A stretch of DNA of 64,000 nucleotides from contig NZ_FOXX01000002.1 in assembly GCF_900115845.1 (NCBI RefSeq), forward strand, positions 186,001-250,000, read 5' to 3'. Made by a program: the position numbers and the translations under genes. Source of the stretch: Priestia endophytica DSM 13796. GTDB taxonomy: Bacteria; Bacillota; Bacilli; Bacillales; Bacillaceae_H. The notes below the pieces were generated by a model. The model saw only the letters and a program-made list of their open reading frames with translations. It ran no database searches and had not been told where the DNA came from. Shown in pieces: positions 45,910 through 54,207 of the stretch; the first letter of the stretch is position 1; each line of letters starts with the position of its first letter.

Positions 45910-48699
45910 TTGAGCAGTTTCAGGCTGAGTTGGTGTTGTTGGTGTTTCAGTTCCCTCATCAGGCTGTGTCGGGGGTGTCGTACCTTGACCCTCATCAGTG
46001 TCTGGAGTTGTTGGTGTTTCAGTAGTGCCACCGGTTCCATCATCAGTTCCATCATCATTCCCATTGTTTCCACTAGGTGGAGTCGTTGGCTGAGTTGGTG
46101 TTGGCTGCTCGTTATTTTGTTCATCATTTGTATTATCATTGTTGTTCTCATCATCACTTCCGCTATCATCTTCGGAAGGTTGTTCATCTTCAGGACGCGT
46201 ACCTTGCTGATCATCCTGATTATTATCATCCGTTTCTTCGTCAGTTCCTGCTGAACCATCTCCAGTTCCTATACGAAGGGATGTTGAAGCACCGTCGCTC
46301 TCATCACCTGAACTATTGACCGCTACAACGGTGAAGGTATAGTTACCGTTAGGAGAGGAGGCTTCAAACGTAGCTGAAGTGCCGTTTGTTGTTGTAGATG
46401 AACCTGCTTGACCATCTACCGTTGAAGAGACTCTAAAGGAAACACCGTCTGTATTTCCACTATAATTCCAATTCAACACAATTTGATTGGAAGCTTTGTT
46501 GTACGAAGCGCTAAGACCTGATGGTTTCTTAACGTTACTGTCTTCTTTTTTCTCTTCTTTTTCTTCTTCTTCTTTTTCCTTTTCTTCTGCTTTTTTCTCA
46601 TATGTTTTTGATACTTTAGAAGGCTCTGTACCTTTTACGAAAAGCTCTGTTACCTTTGCACTGTCAGGCGTATATTTGCTTGCCAGGCGACCTGGGTTTG
46701 CTGAGCCTTTTTCAACCGTTACTTCAGATACTGAGCTTGGTTTCTTAAAGTCCTCATCTTTTACATCTTCAGAAACGTGAGTCATTACTTTACTGAAGAT
46801 TTGCTTTGCCATGCCAAGCTCTTGGCTTGTATCCATGTAGTACTTTCCTTTTTCAATGGACTCATATCCTGTCCAGACGGCAATCGTATAGTTTGGACTA
46901 TATCCAACAAACCATGCGTCAGGTGAGGCACTTGATGGAATATTGTACTTTTCACGGTCTTCTTTACTAAAGTTTGTTGTACCCGTTTTTCCTGCAACCG
47001 TTGCATTTGGAACAGAAACAGCTTTACCCGTCCCTTTTTTCACAACGTCTTTTAACATATCTGTCACCATATATGCGGTGTAATCATGCATAACAGAGTC
47101 AGATTCAGGAGATAAATTCATAACGTTTCCGTCAGGGAATTCAACTTTTGTTACCGTATGTGGTGTATTGTACACACCGTTATTACCAAATGCGCTATAT
47201 GCTCCAGCCATTTGTGTTGGAGTTACTCCGCCACTAAAGCCACCGATTGAGTAAGCTTCGGTAATAGGATCTGGTAGATTTAAACCAAGATCTGTTCCAA
47301 ACTCACGAGCTTTATCTGCTCCGACAGCTTGGAATGTTTTGAGCGCTGGAATGTTGTATGATTGTTCAAGCGCTTTTCGAATTGACACGTTACCATGATA
47401 GTTGCCGCCATAGTTTCCGATATGCGTGCCATCTGAATACTCATACGGTTCGTCTTTTAGCTGATGGTATGTGGACCATTTTAAATTTTCAACAGCAGGT
47501 CCATAATCTAAAATTGGTTTAATGGTTGATCCTGGTTGGCGATTGACTCCTGTTGCAAAACTTAAGCCACGCGCAACCCGATTACGTCCCGCACCAACGG
47601 CACGTATCGCTCCCGTTTTAGTATCTACAACAGTAAATCCTGCTTGAAACTTGTCATCAGGCCAGTTGACCATGTTGTCTGTTGATAAAAGTTCATCAAC
47701 GTAATCTTGTGCATCTGTGTCAAGCGTTGTATGAATTTTAAGACCAGCAGAATAGACGTCTACATCTGTTTTTTGTTTTACTTCTTTTACGACTTCATCA
47801 ATAAAAGTCGTATATTCTCCATCTGTCTCTTCCTGTTCGTCAATCGGAATTAAACTTTTTGTAACAGGCACTTGTTTAGCTTTTTCTACTTCTTCTTTTG
47901 AAGCAAAGCCGTGTTTAGCCATTAAGTTTAATACTGTGTTTCGACGCTTTTCAGCACGATCAGGATGTGTATAAGGATCATACGCTCCTGGAGCTTGTGG
48001 AAGACCAGCAAGAAGGGCAGCTTCCTCAAGCGTAAGCTCGTCTAAGTCTTTTCCAAAGAAGAACTCAGCGGCTTTCTTGACTCCGAACACTTGAGAGCGC
48101 GCATAGTCAATTTTATTTAAGTACATAGCTAAGATTTCTTCTTTTGAATATTTACGTTCAAGTTGAAGAGCTAGCCACATTTCCTGTACTTTTCGAGTGA
48201 CGGTTTTTTCAGGAGTAAGAACAGACATTTTAATAACCTGTTGGGTAATTGTACTTGCTCCTTCAGCTCCAAATCCACTTGTTACGTTCGCAACAGCCGC
48301 TCCACCGATTCGGTAAAAGTCAATACCGCTATGTTTATAAAAGCGCACATCTTCTGTTGCAATAAAAGCATTCTTAACCTTATCTGGAATCTCGTCATAT
48401 GTAACAAGCTCTCGCTTCTCACCGCCGAGTTCCGTTATTTCTTTGCCGTTCTTGTCTAGAATAACTGAGGAAACAGGATCAGTTAATTTTGCATCGTCAA
48501 GCTCTGGAGCGGTGCTTGCGATATAAGCAAACGTTCCTACCCCAATCACGAAACAAATAACGCCAAGTAGAAGAATAATAGCTAGTACGCGTTTAAAAAG
48601 GCTCTTTTTTCCTTTATCGCCTTTTTGTTTTCCTCTTCCTCGCTTTGAATTTTCCTTTTGTTTTCTTCGCTGTTCGCGAGAAGTATATTGATCAGACAT
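45907..48699 (-). CDS. ponA: Class A penicillin-binding protein 1 with FN3 domain and acidic tail
   Basis: The 930-residue protein has a basic cytoplasmic N-terminus, one membrane helix (about 35-60), a glycosyltransferase domain (EDVRFYKHSGID near 115-126, GASTITQQ), and a transpeptidase domain with RQPGSTIKP (SxxK), SYN and KTGTT. An FN3 domain (about 695-785) and a roughly 145-residue Asp/Asn/Thr/Pro-rich tail with repeated TPT/PTTP units follow. ATG 48699 is preferred over 48705 by SD spacing and by the MSDQ start shared with B. subtilis PonA. It polymerises and crosslinks peptidoglycan. recU lies upstream in the same direction. Confidence 0.95.
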   Translation of the reverse strand: MSDQYTSREQRRKQKENSKRGRGKQKGDKGKKSLFKRVLAIILLLGVICFVIGVGTFAYIASTAPELDDAKLTDPVSSVILDKNGKEITELGGEKRELVTYDEIPDKVKNAFIATEDVRFYKHSGIDFYRIGGAAVANVTSGFGAEGASTITQQVIKMSVLTPEKTVTRKVQEMWLALQLERKYSKEEILAMYLNKIDYARSQVFGVKKAAEFFFGKDLDELTLEEAALLAGLPQAPGAYDPYTHPDRAEKRRNTVLNLMAKHGFASKEEVEKAKQVPVTKSLIPIDEQEETDGEYTTFIDEVVKEVKQKTDVDVYSAGLKIHTTLDTDAQDYVDELLSTDNMVNWPDDKFQAGFTVVDTKTGAIRAVGAGRNRVARGLSFATGVNRQPGSTIKPILDYGPAVENLKWSTYHQLKDEPYEYSDGTHIGNYGGNYHGNVSIRKALEQSYNIPALKTFQAVGADKAREFGTDLGLNLPDPITEAYSIGGFSGGVTPTQMAGAYSAFGNNGVYNTPHTVTKVEFPDGNVMNLSPESDSVMHDYTAYMVTDMLKDVVKKGTGKAVSVPNATVAGKTGTTNFSKEDREKYNIPSSASPDAWFVGYSPNYTIAVWTGYESIEKGKYYMDTSQELGMAKQIFSKVMTHVSEDVKDEDFKKPSSVSEVTVEKGSANPGRLASKYTPDSAKVTELFVKGTEPSKVSKTYEKKAEEKEKEEEEKEEKKEDSNVKKPSGLSASYNKASNQIVLNWNYSGNTDGVSFRVSSTVDGQAGSSTTTNGTSATFEASSPNGNYTFTVVAVNSSGDESDGASTSLRIGTGDGSAGTDEETDDNNQDDQQGTRPEDEQPSEDDSGSDDENNNDNTNDEQNNEQPTPTQPTTPPSGNNGNDDGTDDGTGGTTETPTTPDTDEGQGTTPPTQPDEGTETPTTPTQPETAQ

Positions 48700-48746
48700 T
48701 TTCATTCCTACCTTTCAACGAATTGAAAAGAGAATCAACCACTATA

Positions 48747-48774
48747 ATCATACCTATTGATAAAAGAAAGTCAA
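48747..48774 (-). promoter_or_regulatory. SigA promoter in front of ponA
   Basis: On the minus strand: TTGACT (48769-48774), 16-bp spacer, TATGAT (48747-48752). It lies in the recU-ponA gap, so ponA can be transcribed on its own. Confidence 0.6.
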
Positions 48775-48815
48775 TAATTAACTTAACATAAAAGGGGAAT
48801 ATTAAGAAGCTAAAT

Positions 48816-49412
48816 TTAAAAATAAAGCTCGTCAACAACCTTTAAATAGGGGATTCTAGGCTGAAATCCAAGTTCAATTAGGTGTCCATCTTGTTCAATA
48901 CTTTTTTTCGGAATGGACTTTCTCCCGCCTTTTTTCATGTCGTCCCACCATTTTAGAAGATGATATGCTTCATACAAGTATACTTCTTCCAAAGAAGAGA
49001 ACATTAAAATAACGAAACAAATGCCATTTTGTTTCACAACATTGCTCATATGTTCAATTTGGTGATCATGAAAGTTTTGAAGTGGGAAAGACGTTTTGTT
49101 TTTTGTTTCTTTGGCTTCAAAATCTAAATATTTTCCTTTGTAAACGCCGTTGTAGTCCGTTGTTGAAGCTTGTTTAAAGTAAGCTTCTTTAATAACTGCA
49201 GCACTTCTTTTCGGATAGTTTACGTTTACAATTTGGATGGGCGTTGGCTTTTTGTGAACAACAGCAATGCTACGGTCTAAATAATAGCTGTTTGTTTCAT
49301 TTAAATCATCTTCAAGCGTCATCCCACGATTGCTGTAAATATGATTTCCTTTTTGCTTAGTATGGTTTATCTCTGCCTTCTGATACGCGCGACCGTTTGG
49401 ATATCGAATCAT
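48816..49412 (-). CDS. recU: Holliday junction resolvase RecU
   Basis: The 198-residue protein has the RecU core with [14 protein letters not shown] (about 32-45) and the nuclease motif [14 protein letters not shown] (about 94-107) plus FHDHQIEHM. It resolves Holliday junctions in recombination and segregation. ATG 49412 has SD AAAGGGGGG. The gene pair recU-ponA is conserved in Bacillus. Confidence 0.93.
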   Translation of the reverse strand: MIRYPNGRAYQKAEINHTKQKGNHIYSNRGMTLEDDLNETNSYYLDRSIAVVHKKPTPIQIVNVNYPKRSAAVIKEAYFKQASTTDYNGVYKGKYLDFEAKETKNKTSFPLQNFHDHQIEHMSNVVKQNGICFVILMFSSLEEVYLYEAYHLLKWWDDMKKGGRKSIPKKSIEQDGHLIELGFQPRIPYLKVVDELYF

Positions 49413-49537
49413 GAATGATTTCCCCCCTTTAAATTTAACGCCCCACAAAAAAATATATTATATATCATAACAAAAATCATAAGTCCATAGTTACAAAAAT
49501 ATGAAAAAGGTCGTTTGTTAGAAAGGAGAGAATAGGG

Positions 49538-50500
49538 ATGAACGAGCAGGAGATTGTTGATTATATTATAAAAGAAACGGAAAAAGCAAACATAGACAAC
49601 ATCTCAAGAACAGAGGCGTACTATGCATATTTTAAACGACATAAAGAAATAGAATGGGCTTTCCTTGCAAGTATGGTGTCCCGCAATGCAGGATGGAATA
49701 TGTGTGATTTAGAAGGAGCGTATTTTTCTTTTGCTTTGAAGAAAAATCTAAGAAAACGTCTTTTTTTAACATATGAGCGTGCCAATTGGCTCATTTTCAA
49801 AGATGCATATCCACAGCTTTTACTTTATGAATTATCAAAAAAGAAGAAGAAATCGCTTTTTTCATTGCTTTCTAAGTTCGATGTTCATTCTTTTATGGAA
49901 GAAGAGTGGACTCGTTTTTGGGAGGAAGGAAAGAAAAAAAGGCTCGTTCATGCGCTCGTTGTGAATGAACAGCATATTATCCAACAACCTGTTATTTCTC
50001 ATCCTGTTTATCAGAAAAGAGTGTTTTCTCGTCCTTTTTTCAAACTTCAAGAAATGTTGCATTTTAGCTCTGTTCTATTTCCAACAATACAAGGAGAGCT
50101 TTATGGTCTTTCTGTATATAATTTTTTAAAAGTTGAAGAGCGCATTGAACTAGGGGTAAAGCTTTCAGAACTTCTTTTTCACAGAGAGCTTTTTACTTTA
50201 TTTGATGATTTTGCTTCTTCAACTCCTCATACAGGATCTCGTTATGATTATGAACAATACTTTAGAGAAAGAGGAAAAATAGCCACTCCGCATCTTCGTT
50301 CCACATTTAGGCCTGTTGCTCATCATGAGACGCAGAGAGATAAATGGGTTGAAAGCAAAGAAAAGCTTGAAAGATGGCTAGTAGATACGCCTCTTGTTGA
50401 AATTGTGAACATTACAAGATGGTATAAAAAGAAACAAAGGACGCTTCACTTCTATATGTTAGTAGAAGGAAAAATGAAGGAGATAATAAAGTGGAAATAA
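49538..50500 (+). CDS. yppC: YppC, DUF2515 family
   Basis: The 320-residue protein has RTEAYYAYFKRHKEIEWAFLAS near the start and Trp-rich patches. No transmembrane helix or known catalytic motif is seen. The function is unknown. Divergent from recU, as in B. subtilis. ATG 49538, SD AAAGGAGAG. Confidence 0.85.
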   Translation: MNEQEIVDYIIKETEKANIDNISRTEAYYAYFKRHKEIEWAFLASMVSRNAGWNMCDLEGAYFSFALKKNLRKRLFLTYERANWLIFKDAYPQLLLYELSKKKKKSLFSLLSKFDVHSFMEEEWTRFWEEGKKKRLVHALVVNEQHIIQQPVISHPVYQKRVFSRPFFKLQEMLHFSSVLFPTIQGELYGLSVYNFLKVEERIELGVKLSELLFHRELFTLFDDFASSTPHTGSRYDYEQYFRERGKIATPHLRSTFRPVAHHETQRDKWVESKEKLERWLVDTPLVEIVNITRWYKKKQRTLHFYMLVEGKMKEIIKWK

Positions 50501-50537
50501 AAAAGGACGCCAACATTATGTTGGTGTCCTTTTTTTA
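50500..50537. terminator. Bidirectional terminator, yppC / SspM-like gene
   Basis: The stem AAAAAGGACGCCAACA with its near complement (one G-U), 3-nt loop, T-run both ways. Confidence 0.87.
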
Positions 50538-50542
50538 TGATA

Positions 50543-50701
50543 TTAAGTTGAAGGACGATTTGGTCCATCTTGTTTTTTGCTCATCTCTGTTGAATTTCCT
50601 GCATCCATTTGTTGATCTGCAAGGTTTTGAGCAGCGTTATGTTGTTTTTGAAGTGTTTGTTCAGTGCTGTCATTTGTGTTGTTTTCGAAACGTTCTTTCA
50701 T
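50543..50701 (-). CDS. Small spore-type protein with SspM-like C-terminus
   Basis: The 52-residue very hydrophilic protein is rich in Asn, Gln, Glu and Lys and low in hydrophobic residues. It ends DGPNRPST. The tail GPNRPST is the end of B. subtilis SspM (34 residues), a minor small acid-soluble spore protein of the same genomic region. The longer, Gln/Asn-rich N-terminal part does not resemble SspM. Excellent SD GGAGGTG before ATG 50701. A spore protein is likely, orthology with SspM possible. Confidence 0.65.
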   Translation of the reverse strand: MKERFENNTNDSTEQTLQKQHNAAQNLADQQMDAGNSTEMSKKQDGPNRPST

Positions 50702-50883
50702 TGATATCCACCTCCAATCGTTAGTATGGTCGATTATCTGAAAATCATACATTTTAGAAAATGTCGAATAACAGTTAAAAAGAAGATTTATTTAGCGAAT
50801 CAAAACTAGTTTTGTCAGCGAGAAAGGGAGGAAAGAAAAAAGAAAGAATACATAGAAGAACATAGCGTAGAGGAGGAAGACAA

Positions 50884-51129
50884 ATGAATAAAAAATGGGT
50901 TCGTAAAAGCGAGCTTTTAGGTCTTTTGGATCAGGCGATTGTAGGTTTAGACGAAACTGAAAAAGAGCTAGGAAGACGAGTAAGCGAAAAAGCGAAAGAA
51001 CAGCCCACTGCGTCAGAAGAAATGCTGTCTTCAATCAAAGCCTCTCTTTTAGAAATCGAAAAAGCAGTTGATGAACTAAAATATGTAAAAAAGTCTGAAT
51101 ATCGCATTGCTATCGCAGAACCAATTTAA
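50884..51129 (+). CDS. yppD: YppD-like small protein
   Basis: The 81-residue charged, helical protein (KSELLGLLDQAIVGLDETEKELG, then a second helix AVDELKYVKKSEYRIA). No recognised domain. Assignment to yppD is by position between the spore-protein gene and yppE, and by size. ATG 50884 with SD GGAGG. Confidence 0.6.
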   Translation: MNKKWVRKSELLGLLDQAIVGLDETEKELGRRVSEKAKEQPTASEEMLSSIKASLLEIEKAVDELKYVKKSEYRIAIAEPI

Positions 51130-51179
51130 TGTTACAACTTTTTATTTCCATGTTACAATAACCTCTTAGAGGTGATTTG

Positions 51180-51539
51180 ATGTCCAACGTTTATAAGCTT
51201 ACTGAAAAGCTTCTATCTTATAACGAAGAAGCTTCTAATAGATTAAAGGTTGTAAAAGCGAAAGAACAATCAGCAGATTTTTATGAGGAAGTAAAGCCAT
51301 ATGCTGAAACGTTTTTTTCATTGCTTGACGAATGGGAAAAAGCCGTAAGAAAATGGATTCTAGAGACGAAACCAAAATATGTTCATTTTACTCAAGTTGA
51401 TGCAGCAACTGAGAATTTACACAATGTTATTTTGCAATCGTTTCATAAAGATACAAGAGCTAAACAATTTAGCAAAATGTATATATCAAATAAGTATTTT
51501 CTAGAATCTATTTTAGCAGAAAAAGAAAAAGGAGCTTGA
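51180..51539 (+). CDS. yppE: YppE, DUF1798 four-helix protein
   Basis: The 119-residue helical protein fits the YppE/DUF1798 fold, with VKPYAETFFSLLDEWEKAVRKW and SKMYISNKYFLESIL. Function unknown; the B. subtilis structure is a helical bundle. ATG 51180 with SD AGAGGTG. Confidence 0.82.
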   Translation: MSNVYKLTEKLLSYNEEASNRLKVVKAKEQSADFYEEVKPYAETFFSLLDEWEKAVRKWILETKPKYVHFTQVDAATENLHNVILQSFHKDTRAKQFSKMYISNKYFLESILAEKEKGA

Positions 51540-51555
51540 TAAAAGCTCCTTTTTG
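51526..51555 (+). terminator. Terminator of yppE
   Basis: AAAAAGGAGCTT and AAGCTCCTTTTT with a short loop, overlapping the yppE 3' end. Confidence 0.85.
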
Positions 51556-51564
51556 TAGGGAATA

Positions 51565-51602
51565 TAAAAAAAGAGAGCGCTTACTTTATTAAGCGCTCTC
51601 TT
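51565..51602 (-). terminator. Terminator of yppF
   Basis: AAGAGAGCGCTTA/TAAGCGCTCTCTT with the T-run on the minus strand. Confidence 0.85.
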
Positions 51603-51606
51603 AGTA

Positions 51607-51789
51607 TTAAGGAAAAGTTAAATTAGTTGCTCCATCTTGTTCAAGTGCATACATCACTTTCTTGTACTCGCTAAGACTCAATTCCCCTTTTAAATACTTG
51701 CGTCTAGCAAAATCGAGTAGCTGATCGTGATTTTCTGGTTCACATTGTTTTACGTCAACAAAACGGTTACGAAGTGTTTCAACTGTCAT
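51607..51789 (-). CDS. yppF: YppF-like small protein
   Basis: The 60-residue protein has LLDFARRKYLKGELSLSEYKKVMYALEQDGA. This resembles the YppF family, with a C-terminal Sda-like helical segment. Unknown function. ATG 51789 with SD AAGGGGGAG. Position and strand fit yppF. Confidence 0.78.
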   Translation of the reverse strand: MTVETLRNRFVDVKQCEPENHDQLLDFARRKYLKGELSLSEYKKVMYALEQDGATNLTFP

Positions 51790-51925
51790 TTTAAACTCCC
51801 CCTTACCCCTTTTTTATAGTTTAACACAATAATCGGCAAGTTCCTTTTGTTCAAAAAATTTAGAATTCCGACAAAAAATGACAAAAAACGATAAATTCTG
51901 TATTCACGTCTTCCTAGGCTATTTA

Positions 51926-51933
51926 CATAGTAT
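51926..51933 (+). promoter_or_regulatory. SigK-type -10 upstream of yppG
   Basis: CATAGTATA fits CATANNNTA; a CAC about 18 nt upstream could be the -35. This agrees with late mother-cell expression of coat genes. Weak evidence. Confidence 0.35.
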
Positions 51934-51962
51934 AAGAATGAAAAAGAGAGGGGGAAGAACGG

Positions 51963-52334
51963 ATGAGAAGAGTTCATCAGTACAGATATGCACCTATTCA
52001 AAATTACGGAAATCCCTATTTGTATCAGAGTCATCCATATGTAAGTAACGCTCAATTTGTAGATATTCCTTATGCTCCTAACATGTACAATCAACATATA
52101 ACAACCAGTGGATACATGCCACAGCAAAATATGTATGAACAAGGTCAGCCTCACTATTATCCTAAGCAGTGGATGCAAACCAAAGGTCAGCCACCCCAAA
52201 TTTTAGCACAGTTTAAGAACAGCGATGGCACGTATAATATGGATAAAATGATGAATACAGCAGGTCAAATGATGAACGCTGTTAACCAGCTATCAACGGT
52301 TTTTAAAGGTGTTACGTCAATTTTTAAAGTATAG
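51963..52334 (+). CDS. yppG: YppG-family spore coat protein
   Basis: The 123-residue Tyr/Pro/Gln/Met-rich protein (YRYAPIQNYGNP, HPYVSN, YMPQQNMYEQGQ) has a short more ordered C-terminus with FKNSDGTYNMDKMMNTAGQMM. The composition and C-terminal block are typical of YppG and similar coat proteins. ATG 51963 after SD GAGGGGGAAG. Confidence 0.83.
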   Translation: MRRVHQYRYAPIQNYGNPYLYQSHPYVSNAQFVDIPYAPNMYNQHITTSGYMPQQNMYEQGQPHYYPKQWMQTKGQPPQILAQFKNSDGTYNMDKMMNTAGQMMNAVNQLSTVFKGVTSIFKV

Positions 52335-52335
52335 G

Positions 52336-52361
52336 AAGAAGCCGGGAGTTCCCGGCTTCTT
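52336..52361 (+). terminator. Terminator of yppG
   Basis: AAGAAGCCGGG/CCCGGCTTCTT with a 4-nt loop. Confidence 0.8.
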
Positions 52362-52488
52362 AATGTCATGAAACTGTCACAGGAACAAGGTGATAAAAGA
52401 TTTGTAACTTTGGTATACTAAAAACGTAAGCACATAAAAAATGAATTTGGACATACATAAATAAAAACAATACAAAGGAGACGATAAT

Positions 52489-52782
52489 ATGAAGAACTCT
52501 CCACTCGGTGGAATGAGGTTTGTAGGACTTATTGAAGGGCTTTCTCTCTTAGCTCTTTTAGGAATTGCAATGCCGCTTAAGTATATGGCAAACATCCCTG
52601 AAGTTGTAACAGTTGTTGGTTCTATTCATGGGGGATTGTTTGTTTTATATATTTTAATGGTTGGTTATGTCACGATGAAAGTACGTTGGTCATATAAATG
52701 GATAGTAAGTGCTTTGTTAGCATCTGTTATTCCATTTGGTAATTTTATTTTAGATACAAAGCTACGCAAGTTCTCAGCTTAA
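52489..52782 (+). CDS. DUF3817 integral membrane protein
   Basis: The 97-residue protein has three membrane helices. It carries the family motifs FVGLIEGLSLLALLGIAMPLKY and GSIHGGLFVLYI and ends FILDTKLRK. Family function unknown. ATG 52489 with SD AAAGGAGACGA. Own terminator downstream, so probably monocistronic. Confidence 0.87.
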   Translation: MKNSPLGGMRFVGLIEGLSLLALLGIAMPLKYMANIPEVVTVVGSIHGGLFVLYILMVGYVTMKVRWSYKWIVSALLASVIPFGNFILDTKLRKFSA

Positions 52783-52794
52783 AAAAGTCATCTC

Positions 52795-52831
52795 AAAAGA
52801 GCTTTTACCAAAGGTAAGAGCTCTTTTTTTT
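52795..52831 (+). terminator. Terminator of the DUF3817 gene
   Basis: AAAAGAGCTTTTACC/GGTAAGAGCTCTTTT (one mismatch), 3-nt loop, seven T. Confidence 0.87.
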
Positions 52832-52900
52832 AGAAGCATATTATTATGGAAAGTGTGAAATTTGTAGTATGTTTGAAAAAAGAGTGAAGGGGGAAAAAAT

Positions 52901-53536
52901 GTGAGGAAAGCTTCAGAACTCGTAGAGGAAGTTAAGTTCCAAAAAAAAGGCTCTTCATATTCTCTTATTCACCTGCCAAGAGAATTAAAAGTAATAGGAA
53001 CAGGGAGAAGTGCCTGGGCTTTTAAAGTGAAAAATGAAAATAAAGTGATTAAACTATTTTTTCCTTCTTTTGATCACTTAGCGCAAAAAGAGGGAGAAGT
53101 GTATGAAAAATTATCACATTCTGTCACTTTCCCTGAAATATATGAAGTTGGGCCAAACTATATTGTAATGGAATATATTAAAGGGAAAACGTTTTATCAA
53201 TGTTTAACAACAGGTGTGAGAATTCCTACAAAAGCAATTGAAGAGGTTGAAAAAGGACTTGCTTTTGCACGCTCGAAAGGATTAAATCCTTCAGATATTC
53301 ATTTACACAATCTTATTCTAACGCAGGAGAAAGAAGTTCGTATTATTGATGTTGTACGCTATACCCAGAAGAAAACATGTTATCAGTGGCGCGATTTAGC
53401 ACGAGCTTATCGCTATTTTTATCAAAAATCTTATTTCCCAAAAAAGTTTCCAAAATGGTTTTTAGAAGCAATTGCTTATTTATATAAATACTGCAAACGT
53501 CTTAGTCAGTATCGAAATAATAAGGAGCTGAAATGA
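52901..53536 (+). CDS. Small protein-kinase-like protein
   Basis: The 211-residue protein has a kinase fold. It has a glycine-rich loop IGTGRSAWAF (32-41), Lys51 in VIKLF, the acidic helix C KEGEVYEKL, the hinge MEYIKGKTF (90-98), a catalytic-loop-like SDIHLHNLIL (131-140; Asp132, Asn137) and a metal Asp150 in RIIDVVRY instead of DFG. It resembles small Bud32/YrzF-type kinases rather than Hanks kinases, and the catalytic residues appear intact. Substrate unknown. GTG 52901 after AAGGGGGAA. Its stop overlaps a basic micro-ORF. Confidence 0.75.
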   Translation: MRKASELVEEVKFQKKGSSYSLIHLPRELKVIGTGRSAWAFKVKNENKVIKLFFPSFDHLAQKEGEVYEKLSHSVTFPEIYEVGPNYIVMEYIKGKTFYQCLTTGVRIPTKAIEEVEKGLAFARSKGLNPSDIHLHNLILTQEKEVRIIDVVRYTQKKTCYQWRDLARAYRYFYQKSYFPKKFPKWFLEAIAYLYKYCKRLSQYRNNKELK

Positions 53537-53652
53537 TCATGGGAAGATTGAGCAAAATTATAAGATTACTGAAGAATCCTAAAGTCCAAAGAGCTATTAA
53601 AAAAGGTGTTCCAATTGTGAAAAAAGAGCTTCAAAAGCGTAAAAAGAGATAG
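53533..53652 (+). CDS. Basic micro-ORF coupled to the kinase gene
   Basis: A 39-codon ORF whose ATG (53533) overlaps the kinase TGA (ATGA arrangement), with SD AAGGAG at 53522-53527. The peptide has about 18 Lys/Arg of 39 residues (for example KNPKVQRAIKKGV and KKELQKRKKR) and few acidic residues. It is not recognised. Coupling makes accidental occurrence less likely. It may bind nucleic acid, membrane or the kinase. Confidence 0.5.
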   Translation: MIMGRLSKIIRLLKNPKVQRAIKKGVPIVKKELQKRKKR

Positions 53653-53730
53653 AAAGGAACAAACTCACAAGATTAGATGTTCCTACGTTTGTCTATAATG
53701 ATAAAAATAAGATAGAGGAGGAATAAGGCA

Positions 53731-53850
53731 ATGGACTTTCCTTTATATGAGGCAACCAAAAGCGTAGCAGAATACAATGAACTAGTGAGTGAAAGATTAA
53801 GAAGGTGGGACTGTACTGTGTACTCCATCACCGCTTTTTTATATGAGTAA
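53731..53850 (+). CDS. 39-residue micro-ORF, unknown
   Basis: ATG 53731 follows a strong SD, GAGGAGG (53715-53721), and a TATAAT box (53694-53699). The peptide is mixed-charge (MDFPLYEATKSVAEYNEL; one Cys, one Trp) with no similarity I recognise. A terminator follows at once. This looks like a complete tiny gene unit. Confidence 0.5.
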   Translation: MDFPLYEATKSVAEYNELVSERLRRWDCTVYSITAFLYE

Positions 53851-53882
53851 ACAGCAGAGACATTCGTTTCTGCTGTTTTTTT
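53850..53882 (+). terminator. Terminator of the 53.7-kb micro-ORF
   Basis: ACAGCAGA/TCTGCTGT stem, 10-nt loop, T-run. Confidence 0.8.
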
Positions 53883-53958
53883 AATAAACCCTTAAAACAA
53901 AAAAAAGTAGAAAACACTTCTAAATAGTGTGTATATTTAACCTTTTTAGAAAACTTCG

Positions 53959-53987
53959 TTGACAAACACTCCTATTTTTACTAAAGT
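53959..53987 (+). promoter_or_regulatory. SigA promoter of metI-metC
   Basis: TTGACA (53959-53964), 17-bp spacer, TAAAGT (53982-53987). It lies about 40 bp before the SAM riboswitch. Confidence 0.65.
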
Positions 53988-54027
53988 AAGATTAATTACT
54001 TAAAAAAATCAATGAATTATAAATTTA

Positions 54028-54137
54028 CTCTTATCCAGAGTGGCGGAGGGACTGGCCCGATGAAGCCCGGCAACCATCAAGTAATATACTTGAACGGTGC
54101 CAATTCCTGTAGAACAAATTGTTCTTACAGATGAGAG
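54028..54137 (+). promoter_or_regulatory. SAM-I (S-box) riboswitch
   Basis: The aptamer has P1 arms CTCTTATC (54028-54035) and GATGAGAG (54130-54137) and the S-box core CAGAGTGGCGGAGGGACTGG, followed by GATGAAGCCCGGCAACC. A variable P3 (AAGTAATATACTT region) and GGTGCCAATTCC come next. It binds S-adenosylmethionine; with SAM bound the downstream terminator forms and metI-metC is switched off. Confidence 0.96.
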
Positions 54138-54147
54138 ATTTCGGATT

Positions 54148-54181
54148 AGCCGCTCTTTCATTTGTAAAGAGTGGCTTTTTT
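54148..54181 (+). terminator. Riboswitch-controlled terminator
   Basis: AGCCGCTCTTT (54148-54158) pairs with AAAGAGTGGCT (54166-54176), followed by six T. It is the expression platform of the SAM riboswitch. Confidence 0.9.
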
Positions 54182-54207
54182 ATATTGAGGAAGAAAGGGA
54201 GAATATT

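Noticed and set aside
45921-46100. Possible CRISPR-like or tandem-repeat array
   Set aside because: The repeats are imperfect, in frame with ponA codons and without spacers; they encode the PBP1 tail.
45910-46319. Open frames opposite the ponA tail
   Set aside because: They arise from the skewed composition of the repetitive Thr/Pro/Asp-rich tail and have no SD or family match.
54097-54207. Open frame extending metI upstream by 37 codons
   Set aside because: It runs through the SAM riboswitch and its terminator; ATG 54208 has the proper SD and gives the normal protein length.
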